Of a DNA stretch of 64,000 nucleotides, positions 35,166 through 45,600 are shown one piece after another. Origin of the DNA: Astrocystis sublimbata. Taxonomy: Eukaryota; Ascomycota; Sordariomycetes; Xylariales; Xylariaceae. The position numbers and the translations under genes were made by a program. The notes below the pieces were generated by a model. It did no database searches, was not told where the DNA came from, and saw only the letters and a program-made list of their open reading frames with translations. Numbering within the stretch: the stretch's first letter is position 1; each line of letters starts with the position of its first letter. The stretch is taken from NCBI GenBank assembly GCA_022453515.1, contig JAJNNY010000096.1:1-64000 (forward strand), read 5' to 3'.

Positions 35166-36030
35166 CTAGCCAGTCCAAACATCGGGACCAGGGCACTTGT
35201 ACGAAGTTGCCTTGCCATTGTAGATATCGACCATGATACCCGGGTCCGACTGCGGGGCGTAGCCCGGGATGGACGCGAGCAGGTTCGAGGGGGCCGTCGC
35301 GGTGCCCGAGCCCGTGACCTCGATCTGGGCGCACTCGGGGTAGAACTGCGGGGTGTTGGACTGGTGGAGGGCGAGCAGCTCGTGGCGGATGAGGTAGTTG
35401 CCAGGCTTGAGCGAGGCGGGGATCTTGCTCGACCACTTGAGGTTCTTGTAGACGACGCCGGTGCCCCAGTCGTTGCTGTTGAGCGCCGCGCCGTACAGGC
35501 CCATCTGGTCGATCTTGAACCACTTCTTCTGCTTGCCGTCGCACGACGCGAAGCCGTTGTCGCACGGGTACATCCACACCATCACGGGCCCCTGCTGGTG
35601 TGTCCATTGCTTCCAGACTGCGGTGATGTTGGTGCCTGCTGCGATCTTGGCGGACAGAGGAGCTGAGGAACCGCCGTTGCAGGTCATGGAGCCGGCTCCT
35701 GCTGTCATGATGGGGTTGTAGTCGGGCCACTTTATGGCGTCAGTCAGCTTGTGTACAAGAGGCAATATGTTGGATTCATCGGGTTGGATGTGAGTGCACT
35801 CTGCGATATGCAACCAACACTATCGACAGTGTCTCATATTCTCCAACGAACACAAAATTCAAAGCATATTAAGGAAATGAACATACCTGTCTCTGGATGA
35901 TCTGAGCACCGGGCTGTGGCGAGAAGCCTTCGTAGCCGGGATATGTCTTTCCATCGATGATGTAGCTGGTCACAGCACCGTGCGCCGCAGCCAATGCTGG
36001 CGCGAGAGTCAGAAGAAGAGAGAACAGCAT
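35166..36030 (-). CDS. AA9 lytic polysaccharide monooxygenase
   Basis: Two exons (36030-35887 and 35798-35166) give 258 aa. The ATG at 36030 is preferred because a longer frame begins only with TTG. Signal peptide residues 1-16 end ...ALAAA, and the mature protein starts HGAVTSY, so the N-terminal His of the copper 'histidine brace' is exactly placed. The second His is in 'QWTHQQGPVMVWMYPC', and the axial Tyr in 'QFYPECAQIEV'. 'LIRHELLALHQ' is the family's conserved strand. No CBM1 is attached; the protein ends shortly after the catalytic core. The enzyme oxidatively cuts cellulose or related beta-glucans outside the cell using copper and a co-substrate. The acceptor used is TGCAGAG|TGC-type; a second AG three bases upstream gives a wrong phase. 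It stands alone and appears intact. Confidence 0.9.
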
Positions 36031-36906
36031 ATTGACGACGATCAAGGCCCACACAGAAACCAACAGTTAGGCAAAGTTCAAGGAGTTATGGAGTACGGCC
36101 AAGCCGAGTCATCTAGGAGGGCCTGACTCAAGATATATATCTACCGCATCGTCCCCCACGAGCCCCTGATTCCAGTATCCCCATGGCCACGGCAGCTTAC
36201 CAATCACCGCTCGCAACAAATTAGGAGCGCATCAAAGATCAAGGCAGTTTATCAGTTCAATCCCCGTGAACCACTGATATTCTCGATCGAACGTTTGCTG
36301 GCCAGCGCCTCTCTATCGCTCACTCCGCCGGCCGCAAAACATATTGGACGAGGATGACTTCGGTTCTACATCAGCCGCTTACGGCCTGCTCTAGATGAAT
36401 ACGAACCAAAAAGGGCTCAACTGAGGCTTCTGATTGGGAAATCAGGCCTGGGGTCATGGCATGCGTACATCGTCTTCCCCACATTCTTATGCATTTATAG
36501 ATTGCACCCCAGGAAACGCGGGAGACACATACCACCTCTGAAGGCGTCAGCGGCGGCAACAAGTCATTTCACAGTTCAAACCCGCGGCCAATTATGAGAC
36601 TCATAGAGCTTACCCCAGGATTTATCTCCTTGCCGCTCGTGGAGTGCGGCGCTCGAGTCCGCAACAGGCTAAAAGGATAAATGCCACGAGGCGCTCTTGA
36701 CACTCAGTATGCCGCCAGCTTGGCTGACCTTCATCTGACGAGGGAGGTAGTAGGTTGGTTATTGGCACTAAGTTGAATATGTCCAACATGGTATGAGAGA
36801 AAAAAGCTCTCAAGTGTAAATGAAAAGGGGGAAGGAACACAGACCAGGTAGATGGTGATAAGGGGCAACAAGACGTCAGGGGCAAAAAAAAGAAACAGTA
36901 AAAAGT
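36031..36906. other. Intergenic region, LPMO promoter side
   Basis: An AGATATATAT element at 36131-36140 lies about 100 bp upstream of the LPMO start, a possible TATA box on the minus strand. No gene is supported; the minus-strand frames here run over the tRNA. Confidence 0.45.
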
Positions 36907-36998
36907 TGCCTCCACGCGGAATCGAACCGCGGATCTTGTCATTACACCGCCAGCCTGAGCTGTACGAGTGACACGCATTACCCCTGTGCCATAGAGGC
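36907..36998 (-). tRNA. tRNA-Thr(CGT) with a 20-nt intron
   Basis: Read on the minus strand, the acceptor arms GCCTCTA and TGGAGGC pair, with discriminator A. The anticodon stem TGTCA/TGACA encloses a loop CTCGTA-[intron]-A, placing CGT at positions 34-36. A 20-nt intron follows position 37. The T stem CGCGG/CCGCG with TTCGATT is canonical. Downstream on the minus strand are runs of T (36900-36904 and 36886-36893 as A on +), suitable as Pol III terminators. Confidence 0.85.
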
Positions 36999-37564
36999 GT
37001 CAAACTGGCGATATGATTCGACTTTAATATGATTACCGCACGCGATGTTCATATATATAACGAAAGAAGCGAGGCAACCGCGCCATCAGTTCACGACTAG
37101 TCCAATCAATCAATCGTCAGGCTCTTCCTTCCCTCCCCCGGGAGACAGTATATTTCTTATTCTGTCTTACGTCACACATATGTCTGTAGTAATTACTTAT
37201 CTACAGAAGATGGTCGATGTTATGTGATTCATCATATTAGACGTCTCATAAGATGGACATGACTTCCTTTGCACGATGGCCAAGTCAAAGACTAAGCCAT
37301 GCTTGCTACCAGCGTGCATAAAAGCAAGCAAGCTGGAACTACAGGGATATGAGAGCTCTGGGGTCGGTTTAATAAGATGCGATGATGCACGCCTTCACAC
37401 CGTTCAGTGGAAATGCATTTGAGTCGAGTCGAGTGCTAGGCAGACATGGCCTTTTTTGCCGTCATGATGGCAGGAGTTCGCCAAGTAGCGTATCTACCTA
37501 GGTAACTATGTTCGCTAATATCAACGGACCGTGTCGGGTTGTCGGGCAGCACAATAACACCCCA
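36999..37564. other. Intergenic region
   Basis: Between the tRNA and the 3' end of the DUF726 gene. A CTACCTAGGTAAC motif is at about 37494-37506. Nothing else is seen. Confidence 0.5.
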
Positions 37565-40252
37565 TCACCTCCCCGTCTGCGCCTGCCCCTTCACCGGAAC
37601 CTCGTCATCAATACAAAGCGGCTCAACCATGGCGAGCTCGCCATCACTTAGCTCATCGTCATCCATCATCGTAATAGGGGCATCCCCATACTCGTCCTCA
37701 CTATCAACCCGATGTTCCCGGGCACCATAAGAAGCAGAAGCCACATTCGAGGCAAAGACAGAGGTAGGTTCCCCATACGTTGCAGGCGAAGAAAAGCTAG
37801 CAGCCCGCTGCTCCGCCTCCGCCCCTAATCCCGGACCACGTTCCTTCTCCTTCTCCAACACATCAGGCGCCGACAATGACGGGCCCGCGTCGCTAAGTCT
37901 TATGGGCGGACGAGTACCGGAGGAGGAGGAGGTTGTGGTAGTGGCGGTGGCTTTGGCTTTGTCGACAAGAAAGAAGTCCTGATCGCCCAGTCGCGGATCA
38001 TTCTTGATCTCCCGCAGATACTTCGCGTTCTCGTCGAGCCTATCGCGCGTGGACCGTCGCGGCGGAAGCACAGGTTTTCTCGTCGGGAGGCCAGGCGCAG
38101 GCGCATTCCCAGGGCGTCTTGGAGGAAGTTCCGGTCTAGCCTCCTCATCAGCATCACCAACATCGATCAGCGTGCCCAATTCCGGATAATCCGAATCCCT
38201 CATCCCAATCCCTTCCTCCACCAACACATCCTCCCTCTCAATCTTTTCCTCCCCGCCTCTAACGCCGCCAAACCCGCAGCGATTCAGAATCTGCGGAATG
38301 AGATCCGGATACCTCGTATGACCCAAGACCTCATTCGTCAGATCCAAATCCTCCACACCGTCAATAGCGTGTCCAACAGCCTGCAGCCCCGCAATGCCCA
38401 GCTGCAGGCTCGTGCCACGATACAAGAAGCCGAGGATATAGTCGTTCTCGCTATGCACATTAAACAGTCTCCCAGCCACAACGCAGCGCATCATCTCCCA
38501 GTGTTCCTTGCTCGAAGGCACAGGCGCGCCAATGAGGACAACAGTATCCACAACGCCAAAACACTGCCGTTTCGCCAGTTCCCTCAAACACGCATAAACA
38601 ACCCTCGCCCCCAATGAATATCCCACCAGCGTCACAGGCCGTTCTCCTTGCACCCGATTCGCAAGAGCATCGGCAAGGACGGCGCCCGCCTTATCAGACC
38701 TGTTCCTAGCGAGCGTAAAAGGGTTGTCCAGCGCGCTCGCCGACGACAGCAGGGTCAGGGGCCACAGGGCGCCCTGGACGGTGGCGAGCACGGTGCGCTT
38801 GAGCAGCTCGACGCGCAGGTAGTTCCATGCGGCCGAGTGCACGAGGCGCCGCAGCTGCGCGCCGAGCGCCAGGAGGCTGGCCATTTCGTAGCGCAGGGCG
38901 AAGACTTCGGTGGTTTGGGGAAGGGCGCGCCAGGGCGCCACGACGTCGTCGGCGCTGTCGAGCCAGCCGTTGATGCCGATGGTGACGCGCAGACGGCGGG
39001 CTTGGGCTTCCATATCTGCATCTGTTCCTGTTCCTGTTCCCCCTCCTGCTCCTGTTGCATTCCCTACCGCAGTCCCATCCCCTCTCAGCGGCAGAAACTT
39101 AAAATCCTCCACCTCCCTCGCATAGCGATCCGCCATCTCCCCCGTCATCTTCGCGCCAAAGGCGCCGAAGAGCGCACCGACGAGGGCACCATTCATCCAG
39201 AAAATACCCAGAAATCCAGCCAATCCGCCCAGCCCCACCGAGCCCATGATGCCGCCCACGACGCCCGCGACGACCGGCGCCGCCAGCCCGCCCGTGACGC
39301 CGATGACAGCGGCGCCCGCGACGGAGGCGAGGCCGACTTTCCACAGGCGGCCCGCGCGGCCTTGCTCTCTGCGTTTCGCAGCTTCCGAATCCGCTGACAT
39401 AGCACCTCCACCTGCACCTTTCTCAGCATCAGCCTTCTTCACCGTCTCCACAAGCGTAGTAGCGATCTCAACCTCCTCCCTATCAAGAGTCTCGGGCGGG
39501 ATATCGAGGGCCGAGGCAAGGTAGCACAGGAAGCAGCGCGCGTAGGCCGAGTATTTGCCCGCGGATAATAGAAGAAGCATGGTGGCGCTGAGGACTTCTT
39601 CCCTGTCGCGGCGCGGGATGGTGGTGAGGCGCGTGGGGATGGGGTGGTAGAGGTTCTGGAAGGCTTGTAGATTTTTCCTTTCCGCTCCCCCTTCTTCTTC
39701 TTCTTCTTCTTCGTCTTCATTCTGTGCATCTCGCGTTCCCTTTCCCTTACCCTCTGCCTCCACTCCTCCCTTCTCGTAATCTTCAGGTGGTTTATCGTTC
39801 GTTTCATCAAAAGACAATAAGTCCTCCCCCCTCCCCACCCTCGCGTTCTTTCCCTTTTCCTTTTTTTCCTCCTCCATTAACTCCTCACCCCGCTTCCGTC
39901 TCGCCTCAAGGATCTTATTATCATCAGCCTTCGAAACAACGTCTTTGAGCGCGCGCTGCGTCTCGCTGCGCCAGGCATCAAAATGTCGCAGGGCCGAGCG
40001 CCGCAGACGCACGAGGGCCGGGCTGTGTGTTGGCGGTATTCCACCACTCCCACCATCACCACCACCACCACTACTGCCATGACGACCACTTTGGTGCCCG
40101 CCATCCCATCCCCCTTCCCCCTCCCCCTCCCTCAACTCCAGCTGCGCGCGCATATACGCCGCAATCTCGCCGACAAGGGCGTAGAAGGCCTTGCGCCGCG
40201 CCATGTTCAGCACGACGCGGATGGCGTCGGGCTCAGTGGTGAGAGGCGCCAT
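37565..40252 (-). CDS. DUF726/TMCO4-like membrane protein with lipase-type GYSLG motif
   Basis: Single exon, ATG at 40252 (an upstream extension has only a TTG), 895 aa. The N-terminal third is helical with charged low-complexity inserts (Glu-rich, Gly/Ser-rich). A Gly/Ala/Val-rich hydrophobic block follows at roughly residues 315-385 (GLASVAGAAVIGVTGGLAAP..., MGSVGLGGLAGFLGIFWMNG), likely membrane-inserted. Then comes an alpha/beta-hydrolase-like part with 'INGWLDSADDVVAPW' and the nucleophile elbow 'VTLVGYSLGARVVYACL' (Ser about 546), followed by 'VVLIGAPVPSS' and 'NVHSENDYILGFLYR' (probable catalytic Asp). This is the DUF726 family, which includes human TMCO4 and the yeast Mil1 (Yfl034w) lipase-like protein. 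The C-terminal ~200 residues are disordered, Pro/Ser/Asp-rich. A membrane-lipid hydrolase or trafficking role is inferred from the family. Confidence 0.85.
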   Translation of the reverse strand: MAPLTTEPDAIRVVLNMARRKAFYALVGEIAAYMRAQLELREGEGEGGWDGGHQSGRHGSSGGGGDGGSGGIPPTHSPALVRLRRSALRHFDAWRSETQRALKDVVSKADDNKILEARRKRGEELMEEEKKEKGKNARVGRGEDLLSFDETNDKPPEDYEKGGVEAEGKGKGTRDAQNEDEEEEEEEGGAERKNLQAFQNLYHPIPTRLTTIPRRDREEVLSATMLLLLSAGKYSAYARCFLCYLASALDIPPETLDREEVEIATTLVETVKKADAEKGAGGGAMSADSEAAKRREQGRAGRLWKVGLASVAGAAVIGVTGGLAAPVVAGVVGGIMGSVGLGGLAGFLGIFWMNGALVGALFGAFGAKMTGEMADRYAREVEDFKFLPLRGDGTAVGNATGAGGGTGTGTDADMEAQARRLRVTIGINGWLDSADDVVAPWRALPQTTEVFALRYEMASLLALGAQLRRLVHSAAWNYLRVELLKRTVLATVQGALWPLTLLSSASALDNPFTLARNRSDKAGAVLADALANRVQGERPVTLVGYSLGARVVYACLRELAKRQCFGVVDTVVLIGAPVPSSKEHWEMMRCVVAGRLFNVHSENDYILGFLYRGTSLQLGIAGLQAVGHAIDGVEDLDLTNEVLGHTRYPDLIPQILNRCGFGGVRGGEEKIEREDVLVEEGIGMRDSDYPELGTLIDVGDADEEARPELPPRRPGNAPAPGLPTRKPVLPPRRSTRDRLDENAKYLREIKNDPRLGDQDFFLVDKAKATATTTTSSSSGTRPPIRLSDAGPSLSAPDVLEKEKERGPGLGAEAEQRAASFSSPATYGEPTSVFASNVASASYGAREHRVDSEDEYGDAPITMMDDDELSDGELAMVEPLCIDDEVPVKGQAQTGR

Positions 40253-41419
40253 AGCTTCACCTTTACCTGCACTTCCACTTTCGCCTCCACCTTCACCTTC
40301 ACCCAACTAAACTCCCGATCTCAAAACGAAGGTACGTGTTGTGTCGGTAAGTACATTGATTGGTAAGCTTTCTCTTCACCGGCTTGTTTAAAAAAAGAAC
40401 GCAGTAGGCGCAGAAGTATCTCGATTCGCTAAAGTTAAGCAAAACACAGAAAAAAAGAAGAGAGAGAGAAAATTGAAAAGCTTATACAATTCTTAATAAG
40501 CGAGTGCTAAAGGACAGAACAGACAATCTACGTTGTATGGTCTATATATCACAGCAAAGCTAAGGTTGAGTGTCGGCAGGCAGTAGATGATCAAGTGGGG
40601 ATGCAAGGCGGCTGTGCCAAAACGGTGTTGCCTGCCAAGCAAGCAAGCATGGTCCTAAATATAGCATACCTACGTTAGGTAGCCAGCACCTATAGTACAT
40701 ATCTGTAAGCGAGGCATGTAGGGAATCTCACGATTTTCAGTACTACTAACTCTATTCTATGATTCAAAATCATTCCAACAACTACTCTTGGATAAAAAGC
40801 AGTTTGACAGCGAAGCTTACTACCATCAACTCAACGTGTTAATGCATCTACTCATGACGCAATCACGGAGAACTTAATCGGGGAAACGATGATGTTTGGG
40901 ATAATGATATTGATTTATTGTTACAAGTCATGTCGTGTTCACGTATTGAACAGCGCTCATGGCTGTCGTGGCTCTGGGCCCTCACGGCTCTGCCCCGTCG
41001 CCACCTGATATATATATAATAGCACTCATGTAGTTTGAACGCCAGTGCGCCTGCCCGCTTTTAATTCCAGGTCGCTTAATCGATCCTAGTTCGCCTCCAA
41101 TTCCATGCCCCCCCATAATGCTTGATCCGATTCCGTTTCCCCATTCACTGATAATACAAAGTTTTCGTGTTTGTTGGTTGATGTCTTGTCTGGTGAGACG
41201 CTCGATCCGGGCCAAGAATTGAACGACGAGATCTTGTTGTTATTCCTCTCGTGTTTTCTAATTCGTCGTTCCTCGACCTTCAGTGCCCACAATAATGTGA
41301 GCAGTACCTCGCGAGACGGTAGGCTGGCGCCTTTCGGCCACGACAGCAGCCCACGGCTGTGGACCCCCTTGATACCCAGGGATCCTTCGGCTAGTACCTC
41401 GACCCGGTCCTCGCGACTC
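40253..41419. other. Intergenic region and HAC1 3' region
   Basis: Contains the 3' end of the unspliced HAC1 frame (stop at 41086) and otherwise low-complexity AT-rich sequence. No gene is supported. Confidence 0.5.
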
Positions 41420-42651
41420 TCAGATAGTTTCAACCGCAGTAGCTCGATCGTCGCATCCCCAAGAGGACGCGCCAGATTCGGGCTGCAGGTTAAAAGCCTC
41501 CGAAGAGTCTTGATTCTCAAGGTCGTGGACAGTGAAGGAGTGTGTCGCGGCGACGGGGCCGCTGACGTCGTCGCTGAGGAACTGGAACAAATCCCAGTCC
41601 GGAAGGTCTGTGGAAGCGTCACCAGCCATATGATTGAACTCAAAATTGACTGGGTCGGATGAAGGGCTAAATTGTCCTGGATCGTACCACGGAGCAACTT
41701 CAGTGGGTGAAGGGAAGCCATGGAAATCATCACGGAACAGGCCAGCATCCACGTTAGGCTTGTCTGGAACGACGATGTCGGTTCTTTTGACGGACACTGC
41801 AGGTCGAACAACACCTCTGCTGAGTGTTGTGTCGTGTCAAAAGAATCGGCAACCGCCGAGGTGGAAGGGACATCCTCGGCAACCTTGTCGGCCGTGGCGG
41901 TGGAAGTGGGCTGGGGTTCGGAATCGGCTACGGGGTCGAGGTTGGGGGAGATGGAGGCCGGGTCTACGGTGCCGTCTTGTTCAGGCAGGCTCATCAACTC
42001 GTCCACCAGACCGGAGTGAAGTTGGGCTTGGCCGACGACGTCGGGAAACAAGGGCGCGGACAAAGTCATGGGCGAGGGTTGGAAAGCTTGAAGCGACGGG
42101 GGGCTCTGGCTCACGACGCCAGCTTCAGTTCTCAGCTTGGCCAACTCGGCCATGAGAGAGAGGGAGTGGGCGACCTGGTCCTGCAGGCGGGCCTCGAGCT
42201 CTGCGTTGCGCTGCTCGAGGGCCTCGACCTCGAGACGCTTGCGTTCCCGGGAGGACTGGGCAGCGCGTCGATTTCTCAACACGCGCTCGACGCGCCTCTG
42301 CTCCTTCTCGTCGTCTGTCTTGGCTCGTTTGCGTGGTGGGAGGTTGGTCTTGGGCTCGGGGAGCACCTGACCCCACGACTTCCGCTTCTTGGCGGGTTTC
42401 TTGTCGGTCTCGGTCTCGCCTTCGCCTTCGGGGGCGGGTGTATCGGGGATGACTGCGTCGGACCCATCCTCGCCGATGAAGGACTCCGGGGTCATGATGT
42501 TCATGGGATCCGCGCCGTCTGGGGTAGGCGTGGCAGCGGCAAACAGTGGCGGGTAGAAGTCGCCGGGGGTGGATAGGAAAGACTCGGCCGGAGAAGCCTC
42601 TGGTTTTATGCGAGGCGTCTGGATCGACGCCTGCTGTGACGAAGCCGCCAT
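41420..42651 (-). CDS. hacA: HAC1/HacA bZIP transcription factor of the unfolded protein response
   Basis: ATG at 42651. The hallmark 'KSWGQVLPEPKTNLPPRKRA' precedes a bZIP (about residues 117-180) with basic region 'RVLRNRRAAQSSRERKRLEV' and a leucine-zipper heptad helix. Unspliced, the frame runs to 41086 (521 aa). Removing 20 nt at 41797-41816 switches frame to a stop at 41420, giving 403 aa with a C-terminus ending near 'LQPESGASSWG', the active-type tail of HacA proteins. The intron is AGGTGTTGTTCGACCTGCAG, flanked by CAGCAG and ending CTGCAG, both fitting the Ire1 consensus CNGCAG. In family members, Ire1 in the ER membrane cuts this intron under folding stress and the spliced protein activates chaperone and secretion genes. 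Confidence 0.95.
41797..41816 (-). other. hacA: Unconventional 20-nt Ire1-type intron of hacA mRNA
   Basis: Exactly 20 nt between two CNGCAG sites (CAGCAG| upstream and CTGCAG| at its end). Removal shifts the frame by two and joins the bZIP to the long alternative frame ending at 41420. The intron length equals that reported for hacA/hac1 of other filamentous fungi. Confidence 0.85.
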
Positions 42652-45600
42652 GACTGTTGGAATAGAGACTGTGAATGACCGATAGATCTGGATGGGAGAT
42701 TGTTTTGTTGTTTTGTTGTTTCGCTGTGATTTATTTGCTGTTGTTGTTTTGCTGGTGCAGCTGCAATGTGATGTCGGATGGAGGTTTGTGTCGACAAGGT
42801 TGCGTCAAATAGCGGTAGATAATACTAACGGCTGCCTAGGGAGACATTGCATACATGTAGTAGGCAACACTAGGAAGGCATCAAGCCGGTGCTAAGAGGT
42901 AAGAGTGAATGATGGGGCGACTGGCTGGTTCCTGGCATGTGACTCATGGGCGTCCAACAACCAAAGCCACCGAGGGTGAGTCGATGGACAGTGGCTGCCG
43001 AGATGCTGGATGTTGACAGAGTGTCCTTTAACCAAGAATGGGGCGAGTGCAGGTGGTGCCACCAATCAGCCAGTCCCGTCTATTAGTGGTTGATTGTCGC
43101 TGTGTTGGTGTTGGTGCGGGTGCGGGTGGGAGTGGTAGGTAGTGTGGAAACAGAGGTCGATTCGGGGGGACGATGTGTCCTTTATGTCCAACGTGGCCAC
43201 TTTCGTCGAGGTACTTGGGTACCTGCGAGCCAGCCTCTGAGACAGCGCAGGCCATATCAGCCAACGCCCGGACCCCACCCGCCGTGCCCCTTGCCTTGCT
43301 GCCCTGGCTTGGCTTGGCTTCAGGGGGGGGCTAAAAGGGATGACGGGGGCCAGTCCGCTAGCCTGGCCGGTGGGGTACCCCTACCTCCACGACTTACATA
43401 CACCACTGACATGACACCAAGCCTCGCATTTACAGTTCTGTTCAACCTCGCAACCGCAATGTAAATTGATAAACTCAATGCTGTGTAATCGTGCTATAAT
43501 CACGATATCATCATCCACTGCATGTTAGTCATTTGACGGTCCGAGATAAATAGACTTTAGGTGGTGCGTTGTTGCGATTCCGAGTGGAGGGAGTTGAGGC
43601 AGTGTACGGGTTTAGGTGAAGTACCTACCTAGGCGAAGTAGGCTATTGCAGGTACCTACCGCATCACTGATTCACTGCCCAGCAGACACGCGGCACAGGG
43701 CATTCACAGCAACCCGCTTCCACACTCGCTGGAGCGCAGTGGAAGCGATGGCCCCGAGTCCTGCCCGAGTATCCGACCGCCCCAACCACTGATCGCCATC
43801 ACCATCACCATCACACATGGCCGGAGCAGCCAATCCAGCCCTTTCAGGCAAGCGGACGGTATCACCTCTATAAAGTTTTCGTATAATGCTGCGAAGCTGC
43901 ATCTTGGTACAGTTATTTACCTACCTACTTGCGACCTCCGCTCCGTGCACGTAATATTGACTGCTTCCGGCTTGTTCCACGGCGGTGCCATGGTCCAGAA
44001 AGGGCCGACGCACGACATCCTGTCTCGACGTCTATGTAAGTAGGGCCGTGATCCATAAGGCGACATAGGTACCTAGGTTACAACAGGGAGCAATCACACT
44101 TAGTCATTATGGTTCTACAGCAATGTCGCATTCACATTTCCCTTTTCGAGACATTGCTTGCGACTGTACAGTACTGTAGAACCATCTCGCCATCTCGCCA
44201 TCGGCACCCGATGAGAAACAACCGTCTAACCACGGACCTGCTTGTCTTGGTGATCCATTACCTACCTAATGTACATGTACAGCATTTTACGCGTAATTGG
44301 TGTAGCGAGAAAGTGCAAGGGTCTGTCGGGCCCAATCGCTATTGTTCCAGTCCAGGCCAACGGAGGGAGAGAGAGATCTTGCGTGTCTTGTCTTGCCAAC
44401 CAATTAGTCCAATGTGAGTAATTCGGGGCCCCGGGAGGTACCGGCAGATGAACAGCCGAGTGAATGACGGGAGTCTGTGTGTAAACACCCCATTCTCTGT
44501 GCCGGAGGCTTAATATTACGAGTAGATTGCTGCACTCTCACGCATCATGAAGCCGTATTATCCAATATCAGGTAAGCTTGAGCTACATACAATTGCCTCA
44601 TATCCGTTCCTTCCTACGCAATAGAACTACTCAGCGGACAATAGTGGTGGTAAGATTATAATTAGCACACAGATACGGCTACAGCTACGGCTACAGCTAC
44701 GGTTACGGTAGGATGGGTAATGGTGGGATTGGATGGATGGCAGGCTGGATTCAAAAATAGCGAGAAATCTGTCAGCCCTTAGCCTGCCTGCAGCTTCTTC
44801 GCCTTGCTGCAAGTTGGATCACGAATTCATTTGTTGGTAACCCACCATATCACCGTTTCTACATATATAGAACCGCGCCATCGAACTTTGATCTCGAGAT
44901 CGGTGTTGGCTACTTTACCTGAGGGCGTTGGCAGTCCTGTAGGAATGCTGTTGTGCGTACATATGTACCTCCTTAGATGCATCCATCCAATCAGTCAATC
45001 CAATCCTTCAATCAGCATGAGGAAGACTAAAAATTCTTGAATGACGTTGTCCGTGCAGTCTGCCAACAACGCAACGAACGGATTGACAGTCCCCACTGCG
45101 CCGTTCTTTGCTCTGTCTGTGTGTCTGTTCTGTTCAAAGTTTCGGTGTAGGCACAGCAAGCAGAACAGCGCAGACGAACGAACGACGCCAATAAGAGAAG
45201 AGAGCCACGGTTAGTTAGTTGGTTGTGCGCAACCAACCCGGCAGGTTTCTTCGCTCTCAGCTTACTTGCTTTTCTTTGCTTTTCCCCACGCCACACAATG
45301 CAATGCAAGTTCAAGTTATGAGTTGTTTCGCGCCCCTCGTACGACTCAGATACGATCTAATCAGGCTGGCTGTGCGCTATTAGCGACTAGAGTGAATAAT
45401 CACCTGGTAGGTAAGGTAGGGTAGTTGAGGTTCGATGGAGAGTCTCAATCACTTGAATCACGACCTCACTATCGATCGCTATCACTCATTACACTTATCG
45501 GTTGCTCGTACCAATTGTGTGTGTGCCTGCATACCAACATACACACTAATTAAACTAAAACTAAAATCGCAGCTGACGTTAGCCAACTTACTTACACGAC

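Noticed and set aside
36622..37003. Minus-strand frames of 118 and 90 aa
   Set aside because: They overlap the tRNA-Thr gene and its terminator; no protein pattern.
38648..39397. A 249-aa + strand frame within the DUF726 gene, and similar large antisense frames over hacA and CHMP1
   Set aside because: GC-rich third positions of the real genes open long antisense frames; these are His/Arg/Pro-rich without family patterns.
41086..41419. C-terminal part of the 521-aa unspliced hacA frame as the normal product
   Set aside because: The 20-nt Ire1 intron with perfect sites gives the family-type tail ending at 41420; the longer frame is the unspliced form.
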